Source of the DNA: Kaistia terrae
GTDB taxonomy: Bacteria; Pseudomonadota; Alphaproteobacteria; Rhizobiales; Kaistiaceae
Assembly (NCBI RefSeq): GCF_026344005.1
Contig: NZ_JAPKNH010000002.1
Location: 806,001 to 870,000, forward strand
Reading direction: 5' to 3'
Length of the DNA stretch: 64,000 nt
How positions within the stretch are numbered: the first letter of the stretch is position 1; the number at the start of each line of letters is the position of its first letter. The position numbers and the translations under genes were made by a program. The notes beneath the pieces were generated by a model. The model was not told the origin of the DNA. It worked only from the letters and a program-made list of their open reading frames with translations, and did no database searches. This document shows positions 43,220-51,046 of this stretch, in pieces.

Positions 43220-44569
43220 CTAGCGAAGCCGTGATTTCCACTCGCCCGATGCCGGCCTGGGCACGCCGAGATTTTCGCGCAGCGTCGCGCCCTCGTACTC
43301 CGTCCGGAACAGGCCGCGCCGCTGCAGTTCCGGCACCACATGCTCGGCAAACTGTTCAAACGCGGCGGGGACGTGGGTCGGGGAAATCATGAAGCCGTCC
43401 GCCGCGCGGCGGTCGAACCACTCCTCCATCCGGTCGACGATCACGGCCGGCGTGCCGACGAGATCGCCCTCGGTGCGCGCGCCATACCATTTGCCGAGCT
43501 GGCGGACGGTGAAGTTTTCGCGCGCCGCGACCTCCAGCACCTCGTGGTAATGGCCATAGACACCCTTGACCTCGAGCGGGGGCAGCGGCTTGTCGAGGTC
43601 GAACTGCGAGAGGTCGACATCAATGTGATAGGAGAGGCGGGCGAGGCCGGCCTCCGCCGGCACGAGTTCTTCAAATTCCAGCTTCCGCGCCTCGGCGTCT
43701 TCCTCGCTCCGGCCGACAATCGGCGTCACCGCCGGCAGGATCTTGAGATGGTCGGGATCGCGGCCATGCCGAGCCGCCAGTGCCTTCACCTCCGCATAGA
43801 AGGCGATGGCGGACTCGATTGAGGCATGGCTGCAGAAGATCACGTCGGCCCAGCGTGCGGCGAAGTCGCGGCCATCCGGTGAAGAGCCGGCCTGGATGAT
43901 GACCGGATAGCCCTGCGGCGAGCGCGGCAGGCTGAGCGGCCCCTGGACCTGGAAATGCGCACCCTGATGGTTGATCGAGGCGACGGCGGCTGGGTCGGCG
44001 AAATCGCCGCTCGCCTTGTCGAGCTTCAGCGCGCCGTCCTGCCAGCTGTCCCAGAGCTTGGCGGTGACTTCGAGGAACTCGTCGGCGCGCTGGTAGCGCT
44101 CGGAGCGCCCGGGCAGCTTCTCATTGCCGAAATTGAGCGCTTCCGCGTCCTGGAACGAGGTGACGACGTTCCAGCCGGCGCGACCGGATGTCAGGTGATC
44201 GAGCGAGGAGAAGGTGCGCGCGGCGTTGAACGGCTGCTGGTAGCCGGTCGAAAGCGTGGCGCCGACGCCGAGATGCTCGGTGACGGCGGCAATCTGCGCG
44301 ATCACCGGGATCGGATCCAGCCGAGGGGTGCCAACGCCGTAATGCACGTGGTTCTCGATGCTGTTGCCGAAACTGCGGGGGATGCCGAGGCTGTCGGCGA
44401 AGAAGACGAAATCGAACCGCGCCGCCTCCAGGATGCGGCCGACCTTCTGGTAGAAGGCCGGCGAGAACCAGCCGGATTCCGCGTCGGGATGGCGCCATGC
44501 GCCGACGCCGCCGGGCCCGGCATTCATGAAGGCGGCGAGATGGATCTGTCCGGGGCGGGTGCGGGGCAT
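43220..44569 (-). CDS. LLM class flavin-dependent monooxygenase (NtaA/SnaA/DszA-like)
   Basis: A 449-residue FMNH2-dependent monooxygenase of the luciferase-like superfamily: QIHLAAFMNAGPGGVGAWRH start, FFADSLGIPRSF, GWNVVTSFQDAEALNFG near 130-146 and GYPVIIQAGSSPDGRDFAAR near 215 are typical of the NtaA/SnaA/DszA group, which needs a separate flavin reductase. It is the last gene of the Ssu-like operon and probably oxidises a sulfur- or nitrogen-bearing substrate brought in by it. The ATG at 44569 is the only good start; the open frame beyond has no similarity. Confidence 0.87.
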   Translation of the reverse strand: MPRTRPGQIHLAAFMNAGPGGVGAWRHPDAESGWFSPAFYQKVGRILEAARFDFVFFADSLGIPRSFGNSIENHVHYGVGTPRLDPIPVIAQIAAVTEHLGVGATLSTGYQQPFNAARTFSSLDHLTSGRAGWNVVTSFQDAEALNFGNEKLPGRSERYQRADEFLEVTAKLWDSWQDGALKLDKASGDFADPAAVASINHQGAHFQVQGPLSLPRSPQGYPVIIQAGSSPDGRDFAARWADVIFCSHASIESAIAFYAEVKALAARHGRDPDHLKILPAVTPIVGRSEEDAEARKLEFEELVPAEAGLARLSYHIDVDLSQFDLDKPLPPLEVKGVYGHYHEVLEVAARENFTVRQLGKWYGARTEGDLVGTPAVIVDRMEEWFDRRAADGFMISPTHVPAAFEQFAEHVVPELQRRGLFRTEYEGATLRENLGVPRPASGEWKSRLR

Positions 44570-44594
44570 GATGATTCCGGAAAAAAGCGGGGGG

Positions 44595-45323
44595 TCAGGA
44601 ATGCGCCGTTTCGGGCGCGGCATTGCCGGCCGGCAGCGGCACGCCGAGATGGCGCAGCAATTGCGCTTCGAGCGCGGCGAGGTGGCCGTCCTCCGGGCTG
44701 CGCGGTCCCCGGCCGGGGATCGCGACGCTTTCCGAGATCTGGCCGCCGTCGAGTACGATGACGCGGTCGGCAAGCCGGACCGCTTCGGCGACGTCATGCG
44801 TGACCATGACGACGGTCCAACCATGCGCGCGCCAGAGCGTCCCGACGAGGTTTTGCATTTCGAGCTTGGTCAGCGCGTCCAGCGCGCCGAACGGTTCGTC
44901 GAGCAGCAGTACTTCGGGCTGCCTCACCAGCGCCCGGGCCAGCGAGACGCGCTGGGCCTGGCCGCCGGAAAGCGTCAGTGGCCACGACGCGGCCTTACCG
45001 GCAAGGCCGACCTCGCCGAGCGCATCCGCGACGATGCGCGACTGGTCCTTTGCCGGCAGTCCGAAGCCGACATTCTCCGCCACCTTCAGCCAGGGCATCA
45101 GCCGCGCCTCCTGGAAGGCGACGGCGAGCCGGTCGGTGGACTGGAGACGGCCTGAGGTGGCCTGCTCCAGTCCGGCGATGATGCGCAGCAGGGTGGATTT
45201 GCCCGAGCCGGAGCGGCCGACGATGGCGATGAACTCGCCCGCCGGGATGACAAGGTCGATGCCATCGAGAACGGGGACATCGTCGAAGCGCTTCGAGATG
45301 CGCTCAAGCCTGATTTCGGGCAC
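44595..45323 (-). CDS. Sulfonate/nitrate-type ABC transporter ATP-binding protein (SsuB-like)
   Basis: A 242-residue ATPase with Walker A VGRSGSGKSTLLRIIAG, Q-loop VAFQEARLMPWLKVAENV, signature LSGGQAQRVSLARALV, Walker B VLLLDEPFGALD and switch His VTHDVAEAV, all of the SsuB/TauB/NrtD type. I give the GTG at 45323 (GAGAG 9 bases upstream); a TTG at 45341 is an alternative start giving six more residues. It lies 24 bases after the LLM start and just before the SsuA-like stop. Confidence 0.85.
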   Translation of the reverse strand: MPEIRLERISKRFDDVPVLDGIDLVIPAGEFIAIVGRSGSGKSTLLRIIAGLEQATSGRLQSTDRLAVAFQEARLMPWLKVAENVGFGLPAKDQSRIVADALGEVGLAGKAASWPLTLSGGQAQRVSLARALVRQPEVLLLDEPFGALDALTKLEMQNLVGTLWRAHGWTVVMVTHDVAEAVRLADRVIVLDGGQISESVAIPGRGPRSPEDGHLAALEAQLLRHLGVPLPAGNAAPETAHS

Positions 45324-45347
45324 GTATGCGACTCTCGTCAATCCGGG

Positions 45348-46313
45348 CTACTTCGACAGGTCGACGACGTAGTCGGCGATGTCGGGCGCCTTCTCGATGA
45401 AGCCGAACTCGACATATTGCGTGCCAAGGCGGTTCAGATCGGCGACGGCCGTGGCGTCGAGCGGCAGGATCCTGGGCGTGTCGAAGCCGGCAACCACCTT
45501 GGCGAGACCTTCCGAGGCGCCGAATTCGCGATAGGCGTCCGGGATCAGGGCCGGATTGGCTTGCGCGCGCGCCGCTTCCTGGACCAGGCCGTCATAGACC
45601 GCCTTCAGCGCCTCGCGATGCTTCTCGGCGAACTCGCGGCTGACGATGTGGATCGACCAGTTGGCGGTCGGCAGCTGATCGGCGGTCACCAGCACCTTGG
45701 CGCCTTCCGTCGATATGGCGTTGGCGAGATTCTGGTCGTAGCTCGCGATCGCTGCGACCTGGCCGCTGGCAAAGGCCGAGGCAAAGCTGGTCGTATCCAG
45801 CGTCACCTTCTCGACCTGCGAGACGTCAAGCCCGGCTTCCTTGAAGGCGAGGTTGAGGATGTAGTCGCCGGTCGCGCCCTCGCCGTCGATGCCGACCTTC
45901 TTGCCGTAAAGATCCTTGAGCGAGGTCACGCCCGAGCCCGGCGCCGCGACGATGCCCTGGCTGTTGCCGGAGTATTTCTCCAGCGCGAACGCGACCCAGT
46001 CGCTCTTCTGGGCCGAGAGGTTGACGAAATAGCCGGTTCCTGTCGACGAGGCGTCGGCGCTGCCGGAGGTCACGGTGTTGTAGGCCGAGAACGGATCGAG
46101 CGGGCCGATGAACTCGACCTTCGCGCCGACCTTGGCGAGTTCCTTCTCCAGGATGCCGGTGGTGCGAACGGTGGTCAGGTAGTTGGCCGTCGGCAGATAG
46201 GCCGCGCGAAACGTCACCACGTCCTCGGCAAGCGCTACGCCGCCGGAGAAAAGGAGGCCGAGAGAGGCCGCAACGGTCGTGCGGCGGAGGCTGGAATGCA
46301 TTGGGAACATCAT
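45348..46313 (-). CDS. Sulfonate/taurine/thiazole-type ABC substrate-binding protein (SsuA/ThiY-like)
   Basis: A 321-residue NMT1/SsuA-type binding protein. Signal peptide RRTTVAASLGLLFSGGVALA is followed by RAAYLPTANYLTTVRTTGIL, FSAYNTVTSGSADASSTGTG near 76 and the ligand-face DQLPTANWSIHIVSREFAE near 215. It resembles alkanesulfonate binding proteins, but the downstream-transcribed thiM neighbour means a thiazole ligand is equally possible. AAGGA lies 7 bases before the ATG at 46313. Confidence 0.87.
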   Translation of the reverse strand: MMFPMHSSLRRTTVAASLGLLFSGGVALAEDVVTFRAAYLPTANYLTTVRTTGILEKELAKVGAKVEFIGPLDPFSAYNTVTSGSADASSTGTGYFVNLSAQKSDWVAFALEKYSGNSQGIVAAPGSGVTSLKDLYGKKVGIDGEGATGDYILNLAFKEAGLDVSQVEKVTLDTTSFASAFASGQVAAIASYDQNLANAISTEGAKVLVTADQLPTANWSIHIVSREFAEKHREALKAVYDGLVQEAARAQANPALIPDAYREFGASEGLAKVVAGFDTPRILPLDATAVADLNRLGTQYVEFGFIEKAPDIADYVVDLSK

Positions 46314-46363
46314 GTCGTCCTTGAAATAATCAGGTGGAGGAATGGGGCGACGACGGCTCGTGG

Positions 46364-47197
46364 TCAGCGTCCGTCATAAGTGTTGCGCCAGGCGAGCAGC
46401 CGGCCTTCCAGCAACCGCACGAGATAATCCGTGAGGATGCCGAGAAACGCGTAGATGACGATGCAGAGGAAGACCTGGTCGGTGCGGACGAAGCGTTGCG
46501 CCTGCGCCAGGATGTAGCCGATGCCGGCATTGGCGTTGACGGTCTCGCTGGTGACGAGCGCGATCCAGGCGATGGCGAGCGAGAAGCGCAGGCCGGTCAG
46601 GATCGAGGGCAGGGCGCCGAGGAACAGGATCTTGTAGGCGATCAGGTATCGCGGCGCGCGATAGACCAGGCCGACCTCGACCAGCTTGCTGTCGACATTG
46701 CGGACGCCGGCGAAGGTGTTCAGGTAGATCGGCACGAGCACGCCGACGGCGATCAGCGACACCTTCATCCATTCGCCGATGCCGAAAGCGACGATGAACA
46801 GCGGCACCAGCGCGTTGAATGGCACGGCGCGCAGCATTTGCAGCGGCTTGTCGACGACGATCTGCCCGGCGCGGTAATAGCCCGCCAGCAACCCGGCCGC
46901 GAGGCCGAGCGCGACGCCGATGATGGTTCCGGCCAGCACGCGGCCGAGGCTGGCGACGAGCGCCTGCGGCAACCGGCCGTTCAGCGTCAATTCCCAGGCG
47001 GCGGCCACGACCAGCACCGGCGAGGGCAGCACCTTTGGGCCGACGATGCCGGCGGCGGAGACGAACCACCAGACCAGCAGGATCGCGATCGGGCTGAGCC
47101 AGGGCAGCAGGACGTTTCGCGAGAGATCGCGCTTGGCCCGCCGCTGCGGACGGTTGGCGATCCGGGTCGGCTGCAAGGTCTCGGTCTCGATGGTCAT
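46364..47197 (-). CDS. Sulfonate/nitrate-type ABC transporter permease (SsuC-like)
   Basis: A 277-residue permease with six hydrophobic segments. The N-terminal 25 residues are charged and cytoplasmic; EAA-like loop GLVYRAPRYLIAYKILFLGALP near 178-199 (in part) and the ending ALVTSETVNANAGIGYILAQ are typical of SsuC/TauC. The ATG at 47197 begins 16 bases after the thiM stop. A longer frame that reads upstream contains no transmembrane segment and overlaps thiM, so I rejected it. Confidence 0.87.
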   Translation of the reverse strand: MTIETETLQPTRIANRPQRRAKRDLSRNVLLPWLSPIAILLVWWFVSAAGIVGPKVLPSPVLVVAAAWELTLNGRLPQALVASLGRVLAGTIIGVALGLAAGLLAGYYRAGQIVVDKPLQMLRAVPFNALVPLFIVAFGIGEWMKVSLIAVGVLVPIYLNTFAGVRNVDSKLVEVGLVYRAPRYLIAYKILFLGALPSILTGLRFSLAIAWIALVTSETVNANAGIGYILAQAQRFVRTDQVFLCIVIYAFLGILTDYLVRLLEGRLLAWRNTYDGR

Positions 47198-47213
47198 GCG
47201 ATCGGCAACCGGT

Positions 47214-47999
47214 TCACGCCGCGAGGTCGAGCAGCGATAGCTGGTCGAGCAGGGCGATCGAGAACGAGCCGGTTCCCGGCGCGATCGCCGCCGCTCGTTC
47301 GGCAGCAACGGCGAGGACCGCATGCGCCGACACCGCTGCCTGCAACCGGTCCGGCACGACGCCGGCAAACGCCGCCACCAGCGCGCCGAGGCTGCAGCCG
47401 GTGCCGGTGACGCGGGTGAGGTTGATATGTCCGCCCGGCACGGAGACGACTGCGTCACCATCGGTGATGTAATCGGTCGGCCCGCTGACGGCGACGATAC
47501 CGCCGGTCTTCTTCGCCAGGCTCTTCGCGAAGGGGATGGCTTCTTCCGGGCCGGCGGTCGAATCGACGCCCTTGGTGCCGCCCGCGCCGCCGGCGAGCGC
47601 GATCACCTCGCTGGCATTGCCGCGCACCACGCCAGGACGAAGCTGCACCAGTTCGGCGGCGAGGCGGTCATTCTGCGTCGCGCCGGCGCCGACCGTGACC
47701 GGATCCAGTACCCAGGGCGTTCCCCGGGCTGCGGCAGCCTTCGCCACGGCGAGCAGGATCGGCGGATCGTCGGAGACGAGCGAGGCGAGATTGATCCAGA
47801 CCCCCTGCGCGATGCCGGCGAAATGCTCGGCGGCCGAGGGAATGCCGCCAATCGCTGGCGACGCGCCGACCGCGAGCAGCACGTTGGCGCTCAGGGGCGC
47901 GGCGATATAGTTGGTGAGGCCGAAGACCAGCGGCGACGCCTGGCGGACGGCGGCGAGGTTCGACGCGATGGCGGGGGCGGGCCAGGTCTGGGAGGTCAT
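47214..47999 (-). CDS. thiM: Hydroxyethylthiazole kinase
   Basis: A 261-residue ribokinase-like ThiM, which phosphorylates hydroxyethylthiazole for thiamine salvage. LVFGLTNYIAAPLSANVLLAVGASPA near residues 24-49 (in part), WVLDPVTVGAGATQND near 95-110 and the active-site Cys segment VTGTGCSLGALVAAF near 195-209 are characteristic. The first gene of the operon carrying the Ssu-like importer and LLM monooxygenase. GGAG is not evident, but the ATG at 47999 follows CCAGAACC, and it is the first reasonable start. No thiamine riboswitch was found upstream. Confidence 0.92.
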   Translation of the reverse strand: MTSQTWPAPAIASNLAAVRQASPLVFGLTNYIAAPLSANVLLAVGASPAIGGIPSAAEHFAGIAQGVWINLASLVSDDPPILLAVAKAAAARGTPWVLDPVTVGAGATQNDRLAAELVQLRPGVVRGNASEVIALAGGAGGTKGVDSTAGPEEAIPFAKSLAKKTGGIVAVSGPTDYITDGDAVVSVPGGHINLTRVTGTGCSLGALVAAFAGVVPDRLQAAVSAHAVLAVAAERAAAIAPGTGSFSIALLDQLSLLDLAA

Positions 48000-48099
48000 G
48001 GTTCTGGATCTCGGGCAGGCCGCCGAAGCGTGTCCGGACGGCGCGATGGGATCGTCGGAAGCCTCGACAGCGCGGGCTCCCTCGGAAGAAATCCAGATC

Positions 48100-48140
48100 A
48101 GTCTAGGGAGTTTGACGCGCGATCGTAACGCCGTAACGCC
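48100..48140 (-). promoter_or_regulatory. Candidate promoter with tandem 8-base repeat upstream of thiM
   Basis: On the minus strand -35 TTACGA (48123-48128 complement) and -10 TAGACT (48100-48105 complement) are separated by exactly 17 bases. The -35 overlaps one copy of a tandem direct repeat CGTAACGC-CGTAACGCC at 48124-48140 on the plus strand, a possible activator or repressor site. Confidence 0.4.
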
Positions 48141-48215
48141 CTGAAATGGCAAGCGGAAGGTGCATCAAATTCTGCCAAGGGCGAGGACGAGGGAATATGA
48201 TTTCGTACCGCTGCG

Positions 48216-49136
48216 TCAGCTTCCCACAGAATTCGCCGCCGGTCCCGTTTCCATCGGCAGGGAGTCGTCCGCCGCCCATTCCTGCAGCGAGGCATCATAA
48301 AGCAGCGGCTCCGGAAGACCGGCAAGCACGGCGGAGAAGGCGACCGCCGATGCCGCGATGCCACCGCCGCAATAGGCGATGCCGCCCTCCTTGCCGCTGA
48401 GGCCGGCCACGTTCAGGCGTTTGGCGAGGACCGCGACAGGCAGGAAGCAGCCCGACTGCGGATCAAGCAATTCGCCGGCCGGCAGGTTGACGCTGCCGGC
48501 GATCCGCCCGGCGCGCCCTTTTGAGGGCGCCGATGCGCCGGAGAAGTTTGCAGGCGGCAGCGCGTTCACGATCGGCCTTTGCGGCTCGCCGATGGCGGCC
48601 AGCACGGTTTCGCACGTCGCGATCATACGGCGCGGTTGCAGGCGAGGCGCCGAGCCGGCGGACAGTTGGCGGGAAGGGCCTGTTTCGACCGGGCGGCCTT
48701 CATCGATCCAGTTCTTCCAGCCGCCATCGAGGATCGAGACATTGTCGAGGCCGAACAAGCGGAAGACCCACCAGACCCGCGTCGCCCACCAGGGATTTCC
48801 CCGGCTGTAGACGACGACATGGGAATCGCGGCCGATCCCGAGCCGGGCAATTGCGGTTGCGAACGCCGCTTCATCCGGCGCCATGAACAGAAGCGAGGCA
48901 TTCGCGGCGGACAGATCGCGCTGTAGATCGAGGAACTGGGCGCCGGGAATGTGGGAGGCTTCGAAACCCTCGATGTCACCTTCTGGCCGGTCGAGACCCC
49001 TCTCTGCATCCGCAACGAGCCGGGTGGTCGAATCGAGGATTCGGAGATCGGGGGATCCCAGACAGTCTGCCAACCAGGAGCCGGAGACGAGCAGGGGCGC
49101 ACGGGTCGGTGTTGATAAATCGTCGTGGCGGCTCAA
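48216..49136 (-). CDS. Sulfurtransferase (two rhodanese domains)
   Basis: A 306-residue thiosulfate/3-mercaptopyruvate sulfurtransferase-like protein with two rhodanese domains. The first, inactive, runs from about 8 to 140 (RILDSTTRLV, HIPGAQFLDLQRDLSA); the second carries the catalytic Cys in AYCGGGIAASAVAF near residue 260. The loop is C-G-G-G-I-A rather than the C-G-S-G-V-T of 3-mercaptopyruvate enzymes. GAGGAG is 6 bases before a TTG at 49136, which I take as start; ATG 49163 touches its own purine-rich site and is less likely. It lies 74 bases after the ABM gene. Confidence 0.85.
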   Translation of the reverse strand: MSRHDDLSTPTRAPLLVSGSWLADCLGSPDLRILDSTTRLVADAERGLDRPEGDIEGFEASHIPGAQFLDLQRDLSAANASLLFMAPDEAAFATAIARLGIGRDSHVVVYSRGNPWWATRVWWVFRLFGLDNVSILDGGWKNWIDEGRPVETGPSRQLSAGSAPRLQPRRMIATCETVLAAIGEPQRPIVNALPPANFSGASAPSKGRAGRIAGSVNLPAGELLDPQSGCFLPVAVLAKRLNVAGLSGKEGGIAYCGGGIAASAVAFSAVLAGLPEPLLYDASLQEWAADDSLPMETGPAANSVGS

Positions 49137-49210
49137 GTCAGTCTCCTCGCGGTCTGGCGGCATTCCCCGGTTCGAATTCGTCCGAATCGGGGTTCGCCTT
49201 TGCGTTCAGG

Positions 49211-49564
49211 CTAGTTCTTCGGATAGGGGCTCGCCATTTTCAGCCAGTTCACCTTCATGTCGCCGTCGAGATAGGCGGTGCGCTTCGACAGATAGTCGAG
49301 GATGTAGGGCTGTTCGAGATGTGCCTTCAGGTGGTCGAGGCTCGCCCAGGCCTCGAAGAACAAGAACAGGTCCGAGTCGGCCCGGTCGCGATGGACGTGA
49401 TATTCGAGCGCGCCGTCTTCGAGCCGCGTCGGCGCGACCATTGCCAGCAGGGCTGCTTCCAGCGCGTCTGCCTGGCCCGGCTTGGCGCGGGCAGTGCCGA
49501 CCAAGGCGTAGGGTCCGGTCTCATCCGCATCGGGCTCGGGAAGGGCGAAGGCTGCGTTGGACAT
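49211..49564 (-). CDS. ABM (antibiotic biosynthesis monooxygenase) domain protein
   Basis: A 117-residue cofactor-free ABM-domain protein: YALVGTARAKPGQADALEAALLA in the first strand-helix, LEYHVHRDRADSDLFLFFEAWAS in the middle and the HLEQPYI segment. Such small dimeric proteins oxidise quinols or break down small ligands, and one branch handles stress compounds. Its neighbour is a sulfurtransferase gene; both are divergent from the ArsR gene, so they form one regulated unit. CGGAG precedes the ATG. Substrate unknown. Confidence 0.85.
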   Translation of the reverse strand: MSNAAFALPEPDADETGPYALVGTARAKPGQADALEAALLAMVAPTRLEDGALEYHVHRDRADSDLFLFFEAWASLDHLKAHLEQPYILDYLSKRTAYLDGDMKVNWLKMASPYPKN

Positions 49565-49578
49565 GGGGAACTCCGATT

Positions 49579-49598
49579 GGTAAGAAGGTGGCCTTACC
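49579..49598. promoter_or_regulatory. ArsR-type operator, copy 1
   Basis: GGTAAG-N8-CTTACC is a perfect 20-base dyad in the divergent gap, 15 bases before the ABM start. It shares its layout with the second copy 33 bases away, as GGTAMG-N8-CKTACC. Confidence 0.65.
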
Positions 49599-49611
49599 TA
49601 TCAGCGACAAA

Positions 49612-49631
49612 GGTACGATGCAATCCGTACC
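49612..49631. promoter_or_regulatory. ArsR-type operator, copy 2
   Basis: GGTACG-N8-CGTACC is a perfect 20-base dyad 12 bases before the ArsR start. With copy 1 it is spaced 33 bases centre to centre (about three helical turns), as expected for a repressor covering both divergent promoters. Confidence 0.65.
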
Positions 49632-49643
49632 TAAGGAGAATCC

Positions 49644-49964
49644 ATGGTCGATAGCGAAGGGCATCCGGATGGCGACGAGATCGCGCTGGGCAGCGTGCTC
49701 GCCGCCCTGGCCGATCCGTTGCGGCGGCAGGTGGTGGCGGAACTGGCCCGTGCTCCCGGCGGCACCGAGCGGACCTGCGCCTCGTTCGGCTTCCCGGTGA
49801 GCAAGGCAACGCTGACCCATCATTTTCGCGTGCTGCGCGAGGCAGGCCTGATCCGTCAGGTCAATCGCGGCAACAGTCGCGCCGCCTGCCTGCGCGCCGA
49901 CGACATCGAGGCGCGGCTGCCCGGCCTGCTCGATCTTGTCGCGGCCGAAGGCGGCAAGAAATAG
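49644..49964 (+). CDS. ArsR-family winged helix-turn-helix regulator
   Basis: A 106-residue regulator with LGSVLAALADPLRRQVVAELA and the recognition helix VSKATLTHHFRVLREAGLIRQ. I see no metal-ligand Cys pair (one Cys at 46 and one near 84 only), so it may sense a non-metal signal such as persulfide or quinone. AAGGAG lies 5 bases before the ATG. It is divergent from the ABM and sulfurtransferase genes, with two matched operators in between, and probably represses them and itself. Confidence 0.88.
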   Translation: MVDSEGHPDGDEIALGSVLAALADPLRRQVVAELARAPGGTERTCASFGFPVSKATLTHHFRVLREAGLIRQVNRGNSRAACLRADDIEARLPGLLDLVAAEGGKK

Positions 49965-49973
49965 CCGCCTTCG
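49946..49973. terminator. Hairpin at the end of the ArsR gene
   Basis: CGAAGGCGGC and GCCGCCTTCG form a perfect 10-base stem that overlaps the ArsR stop codon, between it and the convergent cupin gene. No T-run follows, so it may act in both directions weakly. Confidence 0.5.
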
Positions 49974-49994
49974 AGGTCCGTGGGAGCCGATCCG

Positions 49995-50519
49995 CTACGG
50001 GTGCTTGTGGATCGGATCGACCCAGTAGACTTCCTCCGGCTTCTCGACCGGATCGACGGTATCGATGTTGACGACGACCGCCTCGTTGTCGGAGCGGACC
50101 AGAACGCATTCGAGAGTCTGGCTCGGATCGGCGTTGATCTCCTGATGCGGCACGAAGGGCGGCACAAAGATGAAATCACCGGCCTCGGCCTCCGCGACGA
50201 ACTCCAGACGGTCGCCCCAGCGCAGCCGGGCGCGGCCCTTGACCACGAAGATCACGCTTTCCAGTTCGCCGTGATGGTGCACGCCGGTCTTGGCGTTCGG
50301 GGCGATCTGCACCGTGCCGGCCCAGATCTTCTGCGCGCCGACGCGGGCATGGTTGATCGCCGCCTGCCGGTACATGCCCGGCGTCTGGGCCGTGTTGTCG
50401 TCGAGCTGGTTGCCCTTGATGACCCGCACGCCGTCATGTTTCCAGCGCGGGGCGGCAGCGTGGTCGTGGGAATGGTCATGAACATGCGAAGGATCGTGGG
50501 AATGGTCGTGCTGGCTCAT
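49995..50519 (-). CDS. Cupin-domain protein with His-rich N terminus
   Basis: A 174-residue protein. The first 20 residues contain eight His and four Asp in alternation (MSQHDHSHDPSHVHDHSHDH), which should bind metal ions. The rest is a cupin: HHHGELESVIFVVKGRARLR and FVPPFVPHQE near residues 80-135 provide the metal-binding His/Glu. Family function is not fixed; relatives include oxygenases and isomerases. It is the last gene of the organosulfur-type operon, 35 bases after the second flavin reductase. Cytoplasmic. Confidence 0.83.
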   Translation of the reverse strand: MSQHDHSHDPSHVHDHSHDHAAAPRWKHDGVRVIKGNQLDDNTAQTPGMYRQAAINHARVGAQKIWAGTVQIAPNAKTGVHHHGELESVIFVVKGRARLRWGDRLEFVAEAEAGDFIFVPPFVPHQEINADPSQTLECVLVRSDNEAVVVNIDTVDPVEKPEEVYWVDPIHKHP

Positions 50520-50554
50520 TGTGTCTGCCTCGTTCTCGTCGGCGGTGGTCTGGC

Positions 50555-51046
50555 TCAGGCCGCCCGCTCTCGCAGTCCATGATAGCGCCCGTCGAGATAG
50601 ACGAGCGGTGCAATCGGCGCCTCGTCGAGCGCGATCGCCTCGATGCGGCCGATGAAGATCGTGTGGGTGTGATGGCGGACGGCCTTCTCGACCGTGCAGT
50701 CGAAGGTGGCGATCGCCCCGCGCAGCGACGGCGCGCCCGTCTGCAGGGTGGTCCAGTCCGCCTCGATGAAGCGTTCGTGTCGGCGCGCCGGATCGGAGCA
50801 CCGGTCCGCCAGGTCCTTCGCGCTGTCGGGTAGCAGGTTGACGCAGAACGTACCGGAGCGCGCCAGCGGGTCGTGGCTCGAGGTGCCGGCATTGACGCAG
50901 ACGAGCAGGGTCGGCGGGTCGCCGGTCAGCGAGGTGACCGAGGTCGCGACCAGGCCGTAGGGCGTGCCGTCCTCGCGCGTGGTGATCAGCGAGACGCCGG
51001 AGGCCAGTCGCCGCATGCCGAGCTTGAACCCATGGAGGTCGGTCAC
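50555..51046 (-). CDS. Flavin reductase family protein
   Basis: A 163-residue flavin reductase-like domain: LITTREDGTPYGLVATSVTSL near residues 20-40, SHDPLARSGTFCVNLLP and HTHTIFIGRIEAI are family marks. It probably supplies reduced FMN to an LLM monooxygenase of the same operon. The start at 51046 overlaps the previous gene's stop by 4 bases. The two reductases of the operon are both of this fold but differ in sequence, so they are not recent duplicates. Confidence 0.87.
   Translation of the reverse strand: MTDLHGFKLGMRRLASGVSLITTREDGTPYGLVATSVTSLTGDPPTLLVCVNAGTSSHDPLARSGTFCVNLLPDSAKDLADRCSDPARRHERFIEADWTTLQTGAPSLRGAIATFDCTVEKAVRHHTHTIFIGRIEAIALDEAPIAPLVYLDGRYHGLRERAA

Noticed and set aside
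48000-48215. Thiamine (TPP) riboswitch before thiM
   Set aside because: I looked for the CTGAGA core and the GACCTG-like conserved segments on the minus strand and did not see them; a covariance search would be decisive.
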